The notes under the pieces are model-generated. The model did no database searches and had not been told where the DNA came from. It saw only the letters and a list, made by a program, of their open reading frames with translations. From contig CANJKZ010000172.1 in the NCBI GenBank assembly GCA_947471745.1, positions 2,970,501 to 3,034,500 on the forward strand: a stretch of DNA of 64,000 nt. The letters run 5' to 3'. Shown one piece after another: positions 52,901 to 63,365 of the stretch (positions within the stretch are counted from its first letter, which is position 1; each line of letters starts with the position of its first letter). The translations under genes and the position numbers were made by a program. This stretch comes from Closterium sp. Naga37s-1. Its lineage: Eukaryota; Streptophyta; Zygnematophyceae; Desmidiales; Closteriaceae.

Positions 52901-55900
52901 GTTCTCCATTCCTACTCCCAATTCTTGCTAAACCCCCCTGCCATCCACCTGGATATCTCCCTTAAAGCACCAAAGGGTAAACACCTGACCCCCGTCTGAA
53001 CCTGTGCCCGCCATCTGCGCCGTCCCCCCCACCCGACCCGTCATTCCCCCATCCCCCATCTCCCCGCCACCCCCACTCCCCCTCCCCCTGCCTGCCATGC
53101 CCCTGCCCCCAGGTGGCCCTCATGGGCGGTCGCGTTGCCTGCCTCTCCCACCCCGGCACCGGCTCCACCGTCGCTTTCTCCGTGCCCTTAGCCCGAACCC
53201 GCTGCTCCCCACCCCCTGCTTCCCCTGCTCCCCCCACTACTGCTCCTGCTGCTGCCACTACTCCTGCTGCTGAGGCATTCGGGAGAGAGGAGGGCGGGAC
53301 AGAAGAGCGGGGCGTGAGGTCGGCAGGGAAGGGATGGAGATGTGGCCTGTGGTTGGGGGGTAAGGGCGGGCGTGGCAGCAGATTCATGAGGTGGAGCTGC
53401 CTGCAACTGTTGGATGCTCGGCAGGCGGGCAGTGCCATGCAGGGCAGGCGGGAGAATGAGCCGTGCAGAGCGGAGGCGGGGGGGCATGCAGGGTGCACGA
53501 GGGGCGTTGGGGGAGTGGCTGTGGGCGTGGTGGGGCCGGAAGGCAGCACGAGGGAGGTGAGGCTACTGGGGGTGTGGTGGCATGTACGAGTTGCAGTTGA
53601 GGTGTGCGGGTGCTGCCATGCGCATGTGCATGTGTGTCAGAGACGGGCGGTCTATGAGAGTGAATGGAGGGATCTATAGTGCCCATCATCTCGCTCACCT
53701 CCTCTGCCGCTTCTCTCTCCTCTAGAGACCTCGAGACTGAAGGGTGATCTGCGTCTTGCTATAATTCCCTTTACTTAACGGCAACCCATGCCATTCGAGC
53801 ACACCTAGAAGCGCCTCAAGCCCCTTGTCACTCCGCTGCTGTTGCGCCTTTTCCCATTGCTCACGGCGCTCATGCTGGCGGGTCTCGGAGCACACGTGCA
53901 CTTGCTGCCCCGCCCTTTGGATTGCCCGCACGCTGCTGACGCCCGTGTTGCTGAGGGGGGGTCAAGCAATGCGGAGGGGAGCTGCGAGGATGCAGCGAGG
54001 GCACAGGGGGAGGCGGAGGAGATGAGAGATGGCGCGTGCAGAGAGAGTGGCTTGTGTGGTCAGACGGACGGAGGGATCAGGGAGGACGGGGGAGAGGGAG
54101 GTGGTGCTGGCGAGAGAAGGGATGGAGAAGAGGGTAGGGAGGGGATGCCATGCGTGGTGGTGGTGAATGAGGAGGACCTGTGGTGGCAGCGGGGCGGCCG
54201 AGCAGCAGCAGACATGCGCTGGGTCAGGGACAGTGAGGCTGCCACGAAGCAGGAGGATTCCCAGTGTCGGCGGACCGGGCAGCAGGGTGGGCAGGAGGGT
54301 GGGGGCAGAGGGGCGGGTGTGGTGGCGCTGGCGCCGGGGGAGGCTGCAGCATGGCAGGCAGCAGCAGTGGGGCTTGTGAGGCGCTGCATGGCAGCACACA
54401 GGGGTGGGGGGAGAGCTGCGCTGGGTGGAGGAAGATGGGTAGACGGGGAAGAAACGAACGAAGAGGGAGTGGGGGGAGGGGATGGATGGGCAGGGAGGGG
54501 GAGAGGGGTGAGCCCCACAGCAGAGAGGCAACCTTGCTGGGATAGGGTGGCAGGGATCGTCATTCTCGCTGCGTACACTGCTGGATCCAGAAGGGACGAG
54601 GAAGAGGGAGGGGGTGAGGGGGAGTGGGAGAATAGGGGGAACGGGGGAGATGAGGGTGACGAGGTGGAGGAGAGAAAAACTGCAGGAGGAGGAGAGGAGG
54701 AGGATGAGGCGTGCAATGATGAGGGAGGGGCAGGGAGCATTGGGAGACCAGGACAGGCATCCCCCGGCCGCTGCACCGCCCCTTTAGCCTCGTCATTACC
54801 TGGCACTGCGTCTGGCAGTGCTACTTCTGCTACTGCTGCTCCCCGTGTGGTGGTGTGTTGCCGCCCGCTGCTCTCCCACCGCCTGCACCACGCCGTCCAG
54901 GTGAGGAGCTTGCTTCCGACAAGACTCTCCTTGTCTTCCCAGCACCCGCAACTGTCCACTCAACAGCCTGCACCAAGCCGCGCAGGTGTGTTGCACGGCA
55001 CTACACGTAAGACATGCTGGCCATGGCGCCTGTGGAAGTGTGTGCGCCTGTAAGAGTGTGTGCGCCTGTAAGAGTGTGTGCGCCTGTAAGAGTGTGTGCG
55101 CCTGTAAGAGTGTGTGCGCCTGTAAGAGTGTGTGCGCCTGTAAGAGTGTGTGCGCCTGTAAGAGTGTGTGCGCCTGTAAGAGTGTGTGCGCCTGTAAGAG
55201 TGTGTGCGCCTGTAAGAGTGTGTGCGCCTGTAAGAGTGTGTGCGCCTGTAAGAGTGTGTGCGCCTGTAAGAGTGTGTGTGCCGTGCCGAGTGAGCCGGCT
55301 GTCGCCTGCTGGGCTTTGAGAGTGCACCCATGCAGTGGCTCATTGTGACCAGCTACCACCTAACCAAGCCCATCGCCTCGCTCCTAGATCGGTGTCAGCG
55401 CTGCCAGGTGCCAGCGCTGCCAGGTGCCAGCGCTGCCAGGTGCCAGCGCTCCTCTGCTGTCAAGTGCTCCTTGCCTTGGCGCTGCCAGTATCGTTCACCT
55501 CGCCTCACCCCACGCCCCTCTTTCCCCACCGCAGATAGCAGCATTTGGAGTGGGTTCCAATAATGCATGGCACGGCAGTACAGGGTGCAAATGGCAGGAT
55601 AGCCCTGAGCCTGCCCGGCAATCACAGCAGGGCAGGCCACAGGAGAGTGGTAAGGAGAGGTCAGAGCAGCCAAGCTCAGGCAGACATTGGAATGAAGAGA
55701 AGGGCAATGGGCCGCAGCAGGGTGGCAGCAGCAGGGATGAGACTGGGGTTGATGCAGGGTGCGGCGAGGCCCGGCAGGGTGGCAGTGTTCGGGGTGAGAT
55801 GCGTGGGTGTGGTTTTGAGAACATGAGTGCGCGTACAGTGGTGGTGAGGAGCGTGAGTGAGCATGGTGCAAGCCTGGCAGGAGCTCAGCCTTCTAGCTGC

Positions 55901-56988
55901 ATGGCAAGTCGGAGGGCAGGAGCAGCGGGGGCACTGGAAGCGGCAGCCGGAGCGCCAGGAGGGGGGGCAGGGGCGGCAGGGGGGGTGGTGGCGGGGTGGC
56001 GCGTGCTGGTGGTGGACGACACGGCAGTGAACCTGCTGGTGGCCCGCCGCACTCTCACCCGCTGCGGCGCCACCGTCAGCACGGCGGGCAGCGGGGAGGA
56101 GGCGGTGCGGCGTGTGGCGGCGGCTGTGAGTGCGGCAAGCGATGGCGCGGCAAGCGATGGCAGCGCTGAGCTGGATGTGGTGCTCATGGACCTGCAGATG
56201 CCCGCCATGGACGGGTGAGTCGTGCCCAGCGGTGGTGAGTGGTGGGCATGGATGGGTGCGTGGTGGGCATGCAAGTGGTGGGCATGGATGTGTGAGTGGT
56301 GGTGCGTGGTGGTGAGTGGTGGGCATGGATGGCCATGCTAAGAGGTGTGACATGGGTACATTGTTGGGGGAGAGAGGGGGTGCGACATGTGCGGACAGAA
56401 TGGCGGCAAACTTTCATGAGGAATTGCTGAGATTCCTACGCAGCGTTCCGGGCGTTGGAATTCAAGCAGAGGTTGACAGAAATCATAAGGGACGAAAATG
56501 GAAAATGCAGATTCCCTTTCTTTGCATAAGCTCCTGTTTTATTCTCCTCCTCACAGTACTTTTCACACCCTCGGTCTCTGTGGCCTCTGCCGTGCTGCCT
56601 GTGCCACACTCCTCCCAGGTTTATGACAACAGAGGCGATACGCGAGCTCGAGAAGGCTGCAGGTCACACCCCATCATCTCGAGAAGAAGGAACTGACGGT
56701 GGTGCAGAAACAGGCTCGCAGGGTGGTGCTCCCTCGCACCCATTGCCTCCAGTCACCACGCTGACACGAGTGCCCATACTGGCTCTCACAGCAGATGTGG
56801 ATGCTCACATCACGCGGCGATGCCTTGCCAGTGGCTTTGATGGCATTCTGCAGAAGCCCATTGACCCCAAGCAGCTCGCCAATCTAATGCTACGGATAGA
56901 AATGCCTCCCCGATTGGGACCCCTACGAGCAATTTCACATCCGACAACATTGTCGTCGTTTGCAGCACCGACATTTGGATCCCATTGA
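46915..56988 (+). CDS. CHASE-domain hybrid histidine kinase copy 2 (HK2), cytokinin-receptor type
   Basis: Exons inferred from splice borders, most with matching phases: 46915-47020, 47446-47627, 48290-48459, 48546-48784, 48915-49057, 49449-49665, 49839-50312, 50690-50767, 51782-51880, 52328-52575, 52780-52833, 53113-(unclear), ~53860-54900, 55535-56214, 56619-56988. TM1 VFAVLLALWLLSGVAFAAWL; CHASE with CYERAKLFEQH, WAAYLNNTSYSRPG, AERPAFERFYGG, PPNPTEQQAEEA and FEVYDTTD; TM2 FLWAALALVVTALIAAVAW; HisKA SFVASMSHELRTPM (phospho-His); ATPase N box DNAMCYTARGHVLV, DTGCGF, GGAGLGLVLG; pseudo-receiver; receiver VLVVDDTAVN, VVLMDLQMPAMDG, ALTAD, QKPIDP. Known family role: membrane receptor feeding a phosphorelay. 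A frameshift near 50090, inside HisKA after the His, and a lost acceptor before 53860 question its function. Confidence 0.85.
55041..55274 (+). repeat. 18-bp minisatellite in an HK2 intron
   Basis: Thirteen copies of tgtgcgcctgtaagagtg in the intron 54901-55534. Every unit contains gtaaga, a good match to the 5' splice-site consensus. Frames through it (Ala-Cys-Lys-Ser-Val-Cys repeats and others) are not coding. HK1 has no such array in the matching intron (3752-4120). Confidence 0.92.
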
Positions 56989-57311
56989 TCAAATTAACCT
57001 AACACCGTATCGCCCCGGATATAAGCGCAGGCCTATTAATAGCGCACGCGCTTATATCTGGAGCAATGCGCTTATGGCCGATCCTCAATAAGAAGCGCAC
57101 CCCTTATAAAATTGTTACTTATTATAAGCGCACCCTTGCAGGGCCCACGATATCAGGGTAAAAAATCTTGATTACCTTGATTTCTGGATGTTCTTTTACG
57201 TTTGCCCTGTAATTTCAGGATCATGTTGGTTTTTACCCTGTTACTTCAGGATAATGTCGATTTTCTTGCCTGAAAATTCAGGATGGCCATATAGTTTTGC
57301 ACTGAACCGTC
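56989..57311. other. T2 3' terminal repeat and adjoining sequence
   Basis: 57000-57140 is the T1-type terminal repeat (accgtatcgccccggatataagcgcagg...). It is followed by AT-rich sequence with several caggat words that recurs at 58980-59090 (atggccatatagtttt). Confidence 0.6.
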
Positions 57312-57329
57312 AGGATGAAAGAGAGGAAC

Positions 57330-57998
57330 GCCCTCACGTGAATAAAGGAGGGGAGCGGGGAGTGCCACGGGAGGCAGCGACAGCGACGGAACTGGTCTCG
57401 GCCTCGAGGAGATGCTTCTCCAGCAAGGCAAGGGTGATCTTGGTGGGGTCGAGAGCAAGAAAGTGGTCCTTAACGGCGCGGAGGGAGCCAGGGAGGCGGG
57501 TAACGAGGTAGTAGAGTGTGATGTACATCGGGGGCGGGTTTGCAGTCAGAAAGGCCGGCTTGAGAGCGGCGCGTTAGCGAGCGTCACTAGAGCGAAGGTG
57601 GGTGAAGAGGTCGACTACAGTCTGGAACTCAGACAGCTCAGGGTGGAGGTACGGCAGCATGATACGGCCTAGGGCAGCAGACGAGGGGGAGGAGAAACGA
57701 GCAACTACAGCGTCATACAGTTCCTTCGCCGTCTTAAGCTGGCCGAAATGGACTCGTTCCTCAGGCGGGAGGGCATTGCGGACAGAAAGGCGGGCGGCAG
57801 CATCACGGGTGAGCCACTGAGTACGAAGAGCACGCGCAACAGAATCCTCAGGGGCTAGGTAGGTACCTGACACGTGTTCTAACAGTGAAACGTCCTCCCT
57901 AGCCTGGCTCTGTAGGTACAGCTGGAGATCCTTGAGCCAGCAGTCAAACCTAATCGGGCGCCGCTCCGCGTCAAAGGCAAGGACATTGAGTGTAGCCA
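57330..57998 (-). pseudogene. Copia E gag fragment
   Basis: From MATLNVLAFDAERRPIRFD at about 57998, with WLKDLQLYLQS, TQWLTRDAAARLSVRN, LYDAVVARFSSPSSAALGR. A TAG or frame break at about 57574, then MYITLYYLVTRLPGSLRAVK to about 57334. Related to but clearly diverged from copia A and C gag. Short tandem repeats (cgtatgcggtatgcgccgac, 58015-58140) lie just upstream and extend the ORF without being gag. Confidence 0.82.
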
Positions 57999-58661
57999 TC
58001 GTTAGTAGCAGCAGTGCGGTAAGCGCGGACAAGTATGCCGTATGCGCCGACACGTATGAGGTAAGTGCAGACACGTATGCGGTATGCGCCGATACGTAGG
58101 CAGTATGCGTAGACACGTATGCAGTATGCGCACTCAGCAGGGCAGGGCGGCCCAGTGTGGGCAGCAGCAGCAGCTTAGCAGTAGCAGCAGCGTGTGCAGG
58201 GCGCAGGACAGCGCGTGGGATGTGCGGGCAGAGCACGGGCGGCGCGGGCCGTAGGGGCAGCGTGCGGGCGGCGCCAGCAGCGTGCGGGCCGTGTGCAAGC
58301 AGGGCGCGCGGTGCGCGGGCAGGGCGCCGGCGGTGCAGGCAGCGCGCAGGCAGATCGCGGGCAGGGCGAGCAGCGCGCGGGCAGCAAATGCAGCGCGCGG
58401 GCGGTGCAGGCAGCGCGCAGGCAGCGTGCGGGCAGGGCGCGCGTAGGCCTCAGGGAGCGTGCATGCAGTCAGCGAGAGCAGGCCGCGAGCAGGGCAGCGT
58501 GAGGGTCGCGCGCTAGGCAGCAAGCGGGCAGCGCGACGGGCAGGGCAGAGCGTGCAGGGCAGTGCAAGCAGGGCAGGGCAGTACGGGCAGTTCGGGCAGG
58601 GAAAAAACTAGCGGTGGGCCCTAACGGAGCGGCCCTACGGACGGACCCTCTCTGAATACCA

Positions 58662-58792
58662 TGTCAGAAGTAGGAACGTAGGAATGATTGACTAGGTAGG
58701 AAGCATGAGTACAAGTACTCCCTAACCCTAAAGTGTTGTACCTTTTAGGGTATGCCCCACTACAGCCTACAGAGAACAAATACAATATGACA
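58662..58792 (-). repeat. LTR of copia E
   Basis: 131 bases with tgtc...gaca ends and the family core taggctgtagtggggca, directly next to its primer site. Confidence 0.8.
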
Positions 58793-59275
58793 GGAGGGGG
58801 GTGGGGGGGAGACGGGAGGGCCTGTGTTCGTTTCCCTCCAGAATCTGGTCCTGCCTTGGCACGAACGATCATTTGCCATGCTGCACATATTGCATGCACC
58901 CTGAGTTGCGATGTTCTCGCTGGCACGCTGCATTACTAATCAGCGTCTTGCATTGTTTTTGGGATAAGGATAAGGATGCCTATAGCTACCCTGAAACTTC
59001 ATGATGGCCATATAGTTTTGTTCTGAAAAATCAGGGCATTTTTTTTACATTTTCAAGAGTTACCCTGAGGCCACAGGATGCCCTAAATCCTTGCACAGGC
59101 CCTGCACCCTTGCTGTATAAACAAGAATTTAATACTTGTTTAGTTATTGTCATTTTATTAGAGCTCCATCAAGGCTAGCCTACATTAGCTTTGATTTTCC
59201 ATTAAGTAAAACATTCACATACAATTGGGTGACTATTGTCCTAGCCTAAACACCATCATCATGCCTAGTCTAGCC
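58793..59275. other. T2 3' UTR and spacer
   Basis: No gene. 59130-59275 resembles the T1 3' UTR (21240-21380: ggctaggaca, ttaatggaaa, taggctagg). The earlier part is caggat-type repeat. Confidence 0.45.
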
Positions 59276-61505
59276 TTAGGCCTGCTCTTCCTCCTCGTCC
59301 GATTCGGGCTCCGTGGAGTTGTTGCCCCAGAACCCGTCTGCTTGGATGTCGTCGTCGACCTCTACCTCGTGGGTCAGCTGGCTTCTCCGGTGCGCCATCG
59401 CCAGATGGTCTTCGCTCCTGTCAAGGGCATTGCTGATGCCGCACGTGAGGAAGGCTTTCTTAACCAGGTCGGCGGGCACAGCCTTCCACGCCCGTGAAAT
59501 CCACTTGAGCACCACCGCCGGAGGTGGTTTCTTGATGTTCCCTGCACCACTTGAAAGGGAGTGGGGAACAAATTAGTCCACAAGCAGGCAGACAAGCACA
59601 CGAAGGGGAGACGGGAGGACATGTCGTCGCTCACCTGCAGGTGTCAGAGTGTTCATGCCGTCCTGCTCAAACCAGGACTGGTACTGCTGGCGAACATTCG
59701 CTTTGAAGCTCTTCTTCATCGACACATCCAGCGGCTGCACCTCTGCCGTGCATCCCCCCGGGATGACCGCCGACACGATGTTGAGCGCCGCGAATCTCGC
59801 CTTGACTTCCTTGGTCAGGTGACCACGGTAGGAGTCGAGTACTAGCATGGCACTCCGACTCTTCACTCCGAATTTCGGTTTCAGGAACGGCACCACGCCC
59901 TCATCGAGCCACTGGATGACATTCGTGGCGTCCATCCACCCGTTCTCTTGGCAGTCGACCACGACATCTGCACACAAGCAAGCGATGGTTAGTTCCTTTT
60001 TTGTTATTAACGACCAAGACACGCACAAGAACATGTGCTTACCGTTCGGGAAGTCACCCTTTGGCACTGTCTTGCGCTTGAAAAACACCCACGGCTTCAA
60101 CTTCTCGCCCGTCGCCGTGCACGCCAGCATCACTGTGACTCTTTCTTTCTGGTAACCACCGCTGCGGATGGGCACCGACTTCACGCCCGTCTCCCCCACG
60201 GTGATAGTCGCCGGCATCTCCAACCAAAGAGGCGTCTGGTCGGCGTTGATTATATATCGATTGTCGATGTCGTACTCGTTTCGATTGATTCTGTGCACTG
60301 CTTCGCCACGTCTGCGCACGGGGAGGGAAGGACAGATAGGAAGGCGCTACATGATAAAGATATGCACACGGGAGCAACCAAACTTAGAAACCATGCAAAT
60401 TTGCTCGAAGTAAACGGGAAACGAGGCACTTACGCTGCTGTGTTTTTTGCGCCACCTTAGTTTTCATGCGCCCGCTGAGGTTCCACCGCTTGCGGAACCG
60501 CTCCGACCACCGCTGACTCCCTTTCCACTTGACTTCCGGGATCAGCACCTTCATCACCTCGCATGATCACTCTTGCAGCCGGCCGATTGAAACTGCAACA
60601 CCGCGGCGTCGCCAGTCAAGGAGTTGAGCGTACACCTTAAACTCCATGGGTCTGTACCAAGACGACCTCCCGCGCCCATCAAGTCGACACCGTGCGGCGT
60701 GTGAAGCCTTGAGCTGCTCCGCTTGGGTTTTCCACTCCGTCAGGCATTTGCAGTGTATGCCGGACTCCCGCGCAACCTCGCTTACCGATGTCGCAAGCTC
60801 CAGCCGCACGAGCCACCCGAGTTTCTCCTGGGCGGTGTAGGACTGCCGTTTATGTTGAGACGGCTTGTGCCTAGGAGAGGGGGGGCGGGCATCTCGGTTC
60901 TCAGAGGAGGGGTGGGGTCGTTTTTTTGCTAATCGGCGGATACGTCAGTATCGGCATCTTCTCCCGTGGTGCGTCACGCCACCAAGACTCCACACCGTCG
61001 TCGTCCGCGGCAGTTGCACCACGCTCTGGGAACACATCCTCCTCGGCACCCATTTCACCGTCGCCTCCACCGTCGCCATCGCCGCTGTTATGTTTATCGG
61101 CGGCCACGTCGTCGTCGGCGCCCACAGCCGACTCATCCCACGTGCAGGCTTCAGGCTGTCCCCAGCGTGGTGCAGGCGGCGGAACATGGATGAACACATC
61201 GGGGGCCTTGGGTGTGTCCGGTTCAGACAACCACTCGTCGAAAGTGGCTGTTAAATACAGCTGGAGCACGGGCCGTTGGTGAGCACTACTCGTACCGGTA
61301 TCAGGCGGATTCGGAGGAGCGGGAGGAGCGGGAGGAGCAGGAGGAGCTGGAGGTGCATGAGGAGCAGGAGGAGCAGGGGGTGCAGGGGGTTCAGGTGGCA
61401 CTGGAGGCGCTGGTGGCTCACGGGTATACCAGCCGTCGTCGGTAAGTTGCCACGGGCGATGTGTTTTTTTCTTGAAGAGGAAGTGGGTCCCGCTGTTTTC
61501 GCCAT
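59276..61505 (-). CDS. Pogo/Tigger-like transposase T2 (one in-frame stop)
   Basis: Read downward: Pro-rich N-terminus (THFLFKKKTHRPWQL, then Pro-Ala repeats), an acidic stretch, HTH with LELATSVSEVARESGIHCKCLTEW, TGA at about 60567, a CENP-B-type HTH RWSERFRKRWNLSGRMKTKV, an intron near 60330-60435, then the DDE domain: INADQTPLWLEMP (D), an intron 59970-60042, MLVLDSYRGHLTKEV (D), CTAEVQPLDVSMKKSFK (D, the pogo-type third Asp), an intron 59551-59638, and the last exon NIKKPPPAVVLKWISRAWK ending in EEEEQA at 59276. This is the best template for interpreting T1 and T3. The single stop and lost 5' end suggest a recently dead copy. Confidence 0.85.
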
Positions 61506-61549
61506 GGCTTCACCAGCCAGGCGGCCTAGACTGTTTGGGTTGTCTTGTA

Positions 61550-61773
61550 ATTGGTGTGGTTTAGGGTGTCTTATAATTCTTATAAATGGAGAAAGAATCG
61601 TTTAGAAGATACCCCCTTGTCGTAAGATTGCCCCTAACCCCTATACTGGCTTAACTTGTACACACCCACATGTGTCTTATAATCAGGATCACCCATTTAT
61701 AAGATACACCCGTTTTAAAGACACCCCCTGTCTTCAACTCGACACTGTCTTGTATCCGGGCGATGACGGTAAC
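61550..61773 (-). repeat. Terminal repeat of the aagac family
   Basis: Closely matches 25790-25975: ttagaagatacccccttgt, tgtgtcttataatcaggatcaccc, gttttaaagacaccccctgtcttcaa, ending gatgacggtaac where the G4 LTR begins. Confidence 0.6.
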
Positions 61774-62847
61774 TGTCATGCGCGAGAATGTGGTGCGCGA
61801 CGGGTCTAGCGCCGAGGTTGGGAAATGTCGACGCGGAGGGCCGGAGCACAGGTTACCAACCGGATTGTGAGGTTGGGTCGCGAGGTGTACAGTGGCGGGA
61901 ACAGTGGTCGAGGCGAGTGTCGCGAGCGGGTAACGTTTCACTGTTGGGTGCTGTTGGCGGGAACAGTCGTGTACGCGTTATGCAGGGACACGGAGTAAGG
62001 AAAAGGATTTTTCCTTACACTACCCCACTCCCCAAGGAGGCTCCCATTACGAGAGTGCGTGTACATCCCGGATATTGCGGCTGTGCAGATACTTGGTCAA
62101 GACGGGGTGGTTCTCGATTTTATCCAGGGGTACCCAGTTGTCTTTCGTGGGGGTGCGATCTTTCTAGCGAATCAGGAAATCGATCGTGCGGGCTCCACGT
62201 GGGTCTCGAACGCGATGGCTCATAATTTTTTCGGGGGTGATAATGGGCTCGGTGGGTGGTCGCGTTATGCTGGATGGTCGGCTGCATGGCACTTGGCTGG
62301 TGGATGGGACGTACAGGCGGAGGAGGCTGACGTGGAAGGATGGGCTGACGTACCAGTCACCGGGCAGGAGGAGGTGGGCGGTGACGGGTGTTATCATGTG
62401 GCTGATGCGAAATTGCCCACAATATCGGGGGCGGAGTTTTGGGGTTATGGCAAGGCAGAGGTTATGGGTGTCGAGGAGTACGAGGTCATCGGGTTGGTAC
62501 GTTACGAGGCGGCGGTGGCGATCGGCGTGGCGCGTAGCGATGATGTGTGATTTTTTTATTGCGTCTGCTGCTCGGGTCCGGGCTGCTTGTAATATTTCGG
62601 CGAACTGTTGTGCACGTGGTACTGGGTTGTCGGGATTCGGCGTCATGGCTACTGTAGGGTTCTGTCCGTAGTTGAGGTAGAACGGTGACTGTTGCGTCGT
62701 GGCTGACATGGAATTGTAGTACGCGAACTCTATGAGTGGCAACTGCTGCTCCCAAGTTGCCGGATCGTCGCACGTGGCTCGGATTAACTGCTCCATTGTC
62801 TGATTGGTCGTCGGTTTCGGGGTGGTATGATGAACTAAACTGTATTC
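61774..62847 (-). mobile_element. Chromovirus-type Ty3/gypsy G4, 3' end
   Basis: 3' LTR 61774-62019 (minus: tgtaaggaaaaatcc...gcgcatgaca, 246 bases), with the purine-rich gggagtggggtag just inside it, and the end of integrase with a chromodomain upstream. The element is cut at 62847 by G3. It is related to the remnant at 41382-41892 (same LTR start tgtaaggaa and chromodomain). Confidence 0.85.
62059..62847 (-). pseudogene. G4 integrase C-terminus and chromodomain
   Basis: Open at the G3 border: TMEQLIRATCDDPATWEQQL, FAYYNSMSATTQQSPFYLNYG, DLVLLDTHNLCLAI, RYCGQFRI, the usual tail of Ty3 integrase. The chromodomain begins DFLIR, has TAG at 62164 where a Trp is expected, and continues KDRTPTKDNWVPLDKIENHP. 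Chromodomains steer integration to marked chromatin. G1 and G2 lack one. Confidence 0.85.
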
Positions 62848-63363
62848 TGTCGGATTCTTTCTTCTCCTCTGCCCTCGTGTGTCTATGCTGTCCTCCAGGC
62901 CTCTCTGCTATGTCTCCTCAACCCATCAAGTTCCTCAGTTCCCTCCCCAAGCCCTGGGTCTTTGTCTCTGCCTTTCCCACTTGAAAGTCCCTAGCCACTA
63001 GATCTTGGCTAGGAAAACCTAACTCGGCTGACTGACGACCACACTCGTGGGCAACAACCAACTGGGGCTTGCTATGGTTGGCTCCTCTACGAAAGCGGCA
63101 CTAGGGAGTAGCTAGGAACATGTCTTTTGCTAAGAGTGGAAACAAACAAGCAAGCAATTGAACCTACTTCGGTTGCTTGCCTAAGTAGTAGGGTTGGGTT
63201 ACCGTTGCTCCACAACGGATTCCTACTTTCGCTACTTCTCCTCGTTTCCCCCGCCTTGACTGCGCGGGTTTCCTTGACCTCATTTGTACTCTACTCACTA
63301 CTGTAATCTGTCATGGTTTTATATTGTCACTGCCTACGCTAATTAGCAATTAAAAACATGACA
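62848..63363 (-). repeat. LTR-like segment at the 3' end of G3
   Basis: Minus strand tgtcatgttttt...gaatccgaca, 516 bases with TGTC...GACA ends. Its first part has a TATA-like tataaaac (about 63330) and attgcttgcttgtttgtttcc, reminiscent of the G1 and G2 leader around their first arm. Its last 136 bases (62848-62983) duplicate 63366-63501, the end of the polyprotein region, with two differences seen. Two bases (gc) separate it from that region. Confidence 0.7.
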
Positions 63364-63365
63364 GC

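Larger units (their letters stand above)
57312..58792 (-). mobile_element. Truncated Ty1/copia element E (5' LTR, leader, partial gag)
   Basis: LTR 58662-58792 (minus: tgtcatattg...cttctgaca), primer site tggtattcagagaggg (about 58645-58661), GC-rich leader, then partial gag. The 3' LTR and pol are absent. The left border is approximate. Confidence 0.8.
57000..61530 (-). mobile_element. Pogo/Tigger-like DNA transposon T2 with copia E inserted
   Basis: The right inverted end of T1 (21405-21545) recurs in reverse complement at 57000-57140, and the T1 transposase and its 3' UTR recur on the minus strand at 59130-61500. This makes 57000-61530 a related, much fuller copy. Copia E (about 57312-58792) sits in its 3' part. 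Upstream of about 61529 the T2 sequence departs from T1 exactly at the cag|tctaggccgcc junction, so the 5' end is replaced or missing. Confidence 0.6.

Noticed and set aside
55041..55274. CRISPR array
   Set aside because: Units are contiguous 18-mers without spacers, in an intron of a eukaryotic gene.
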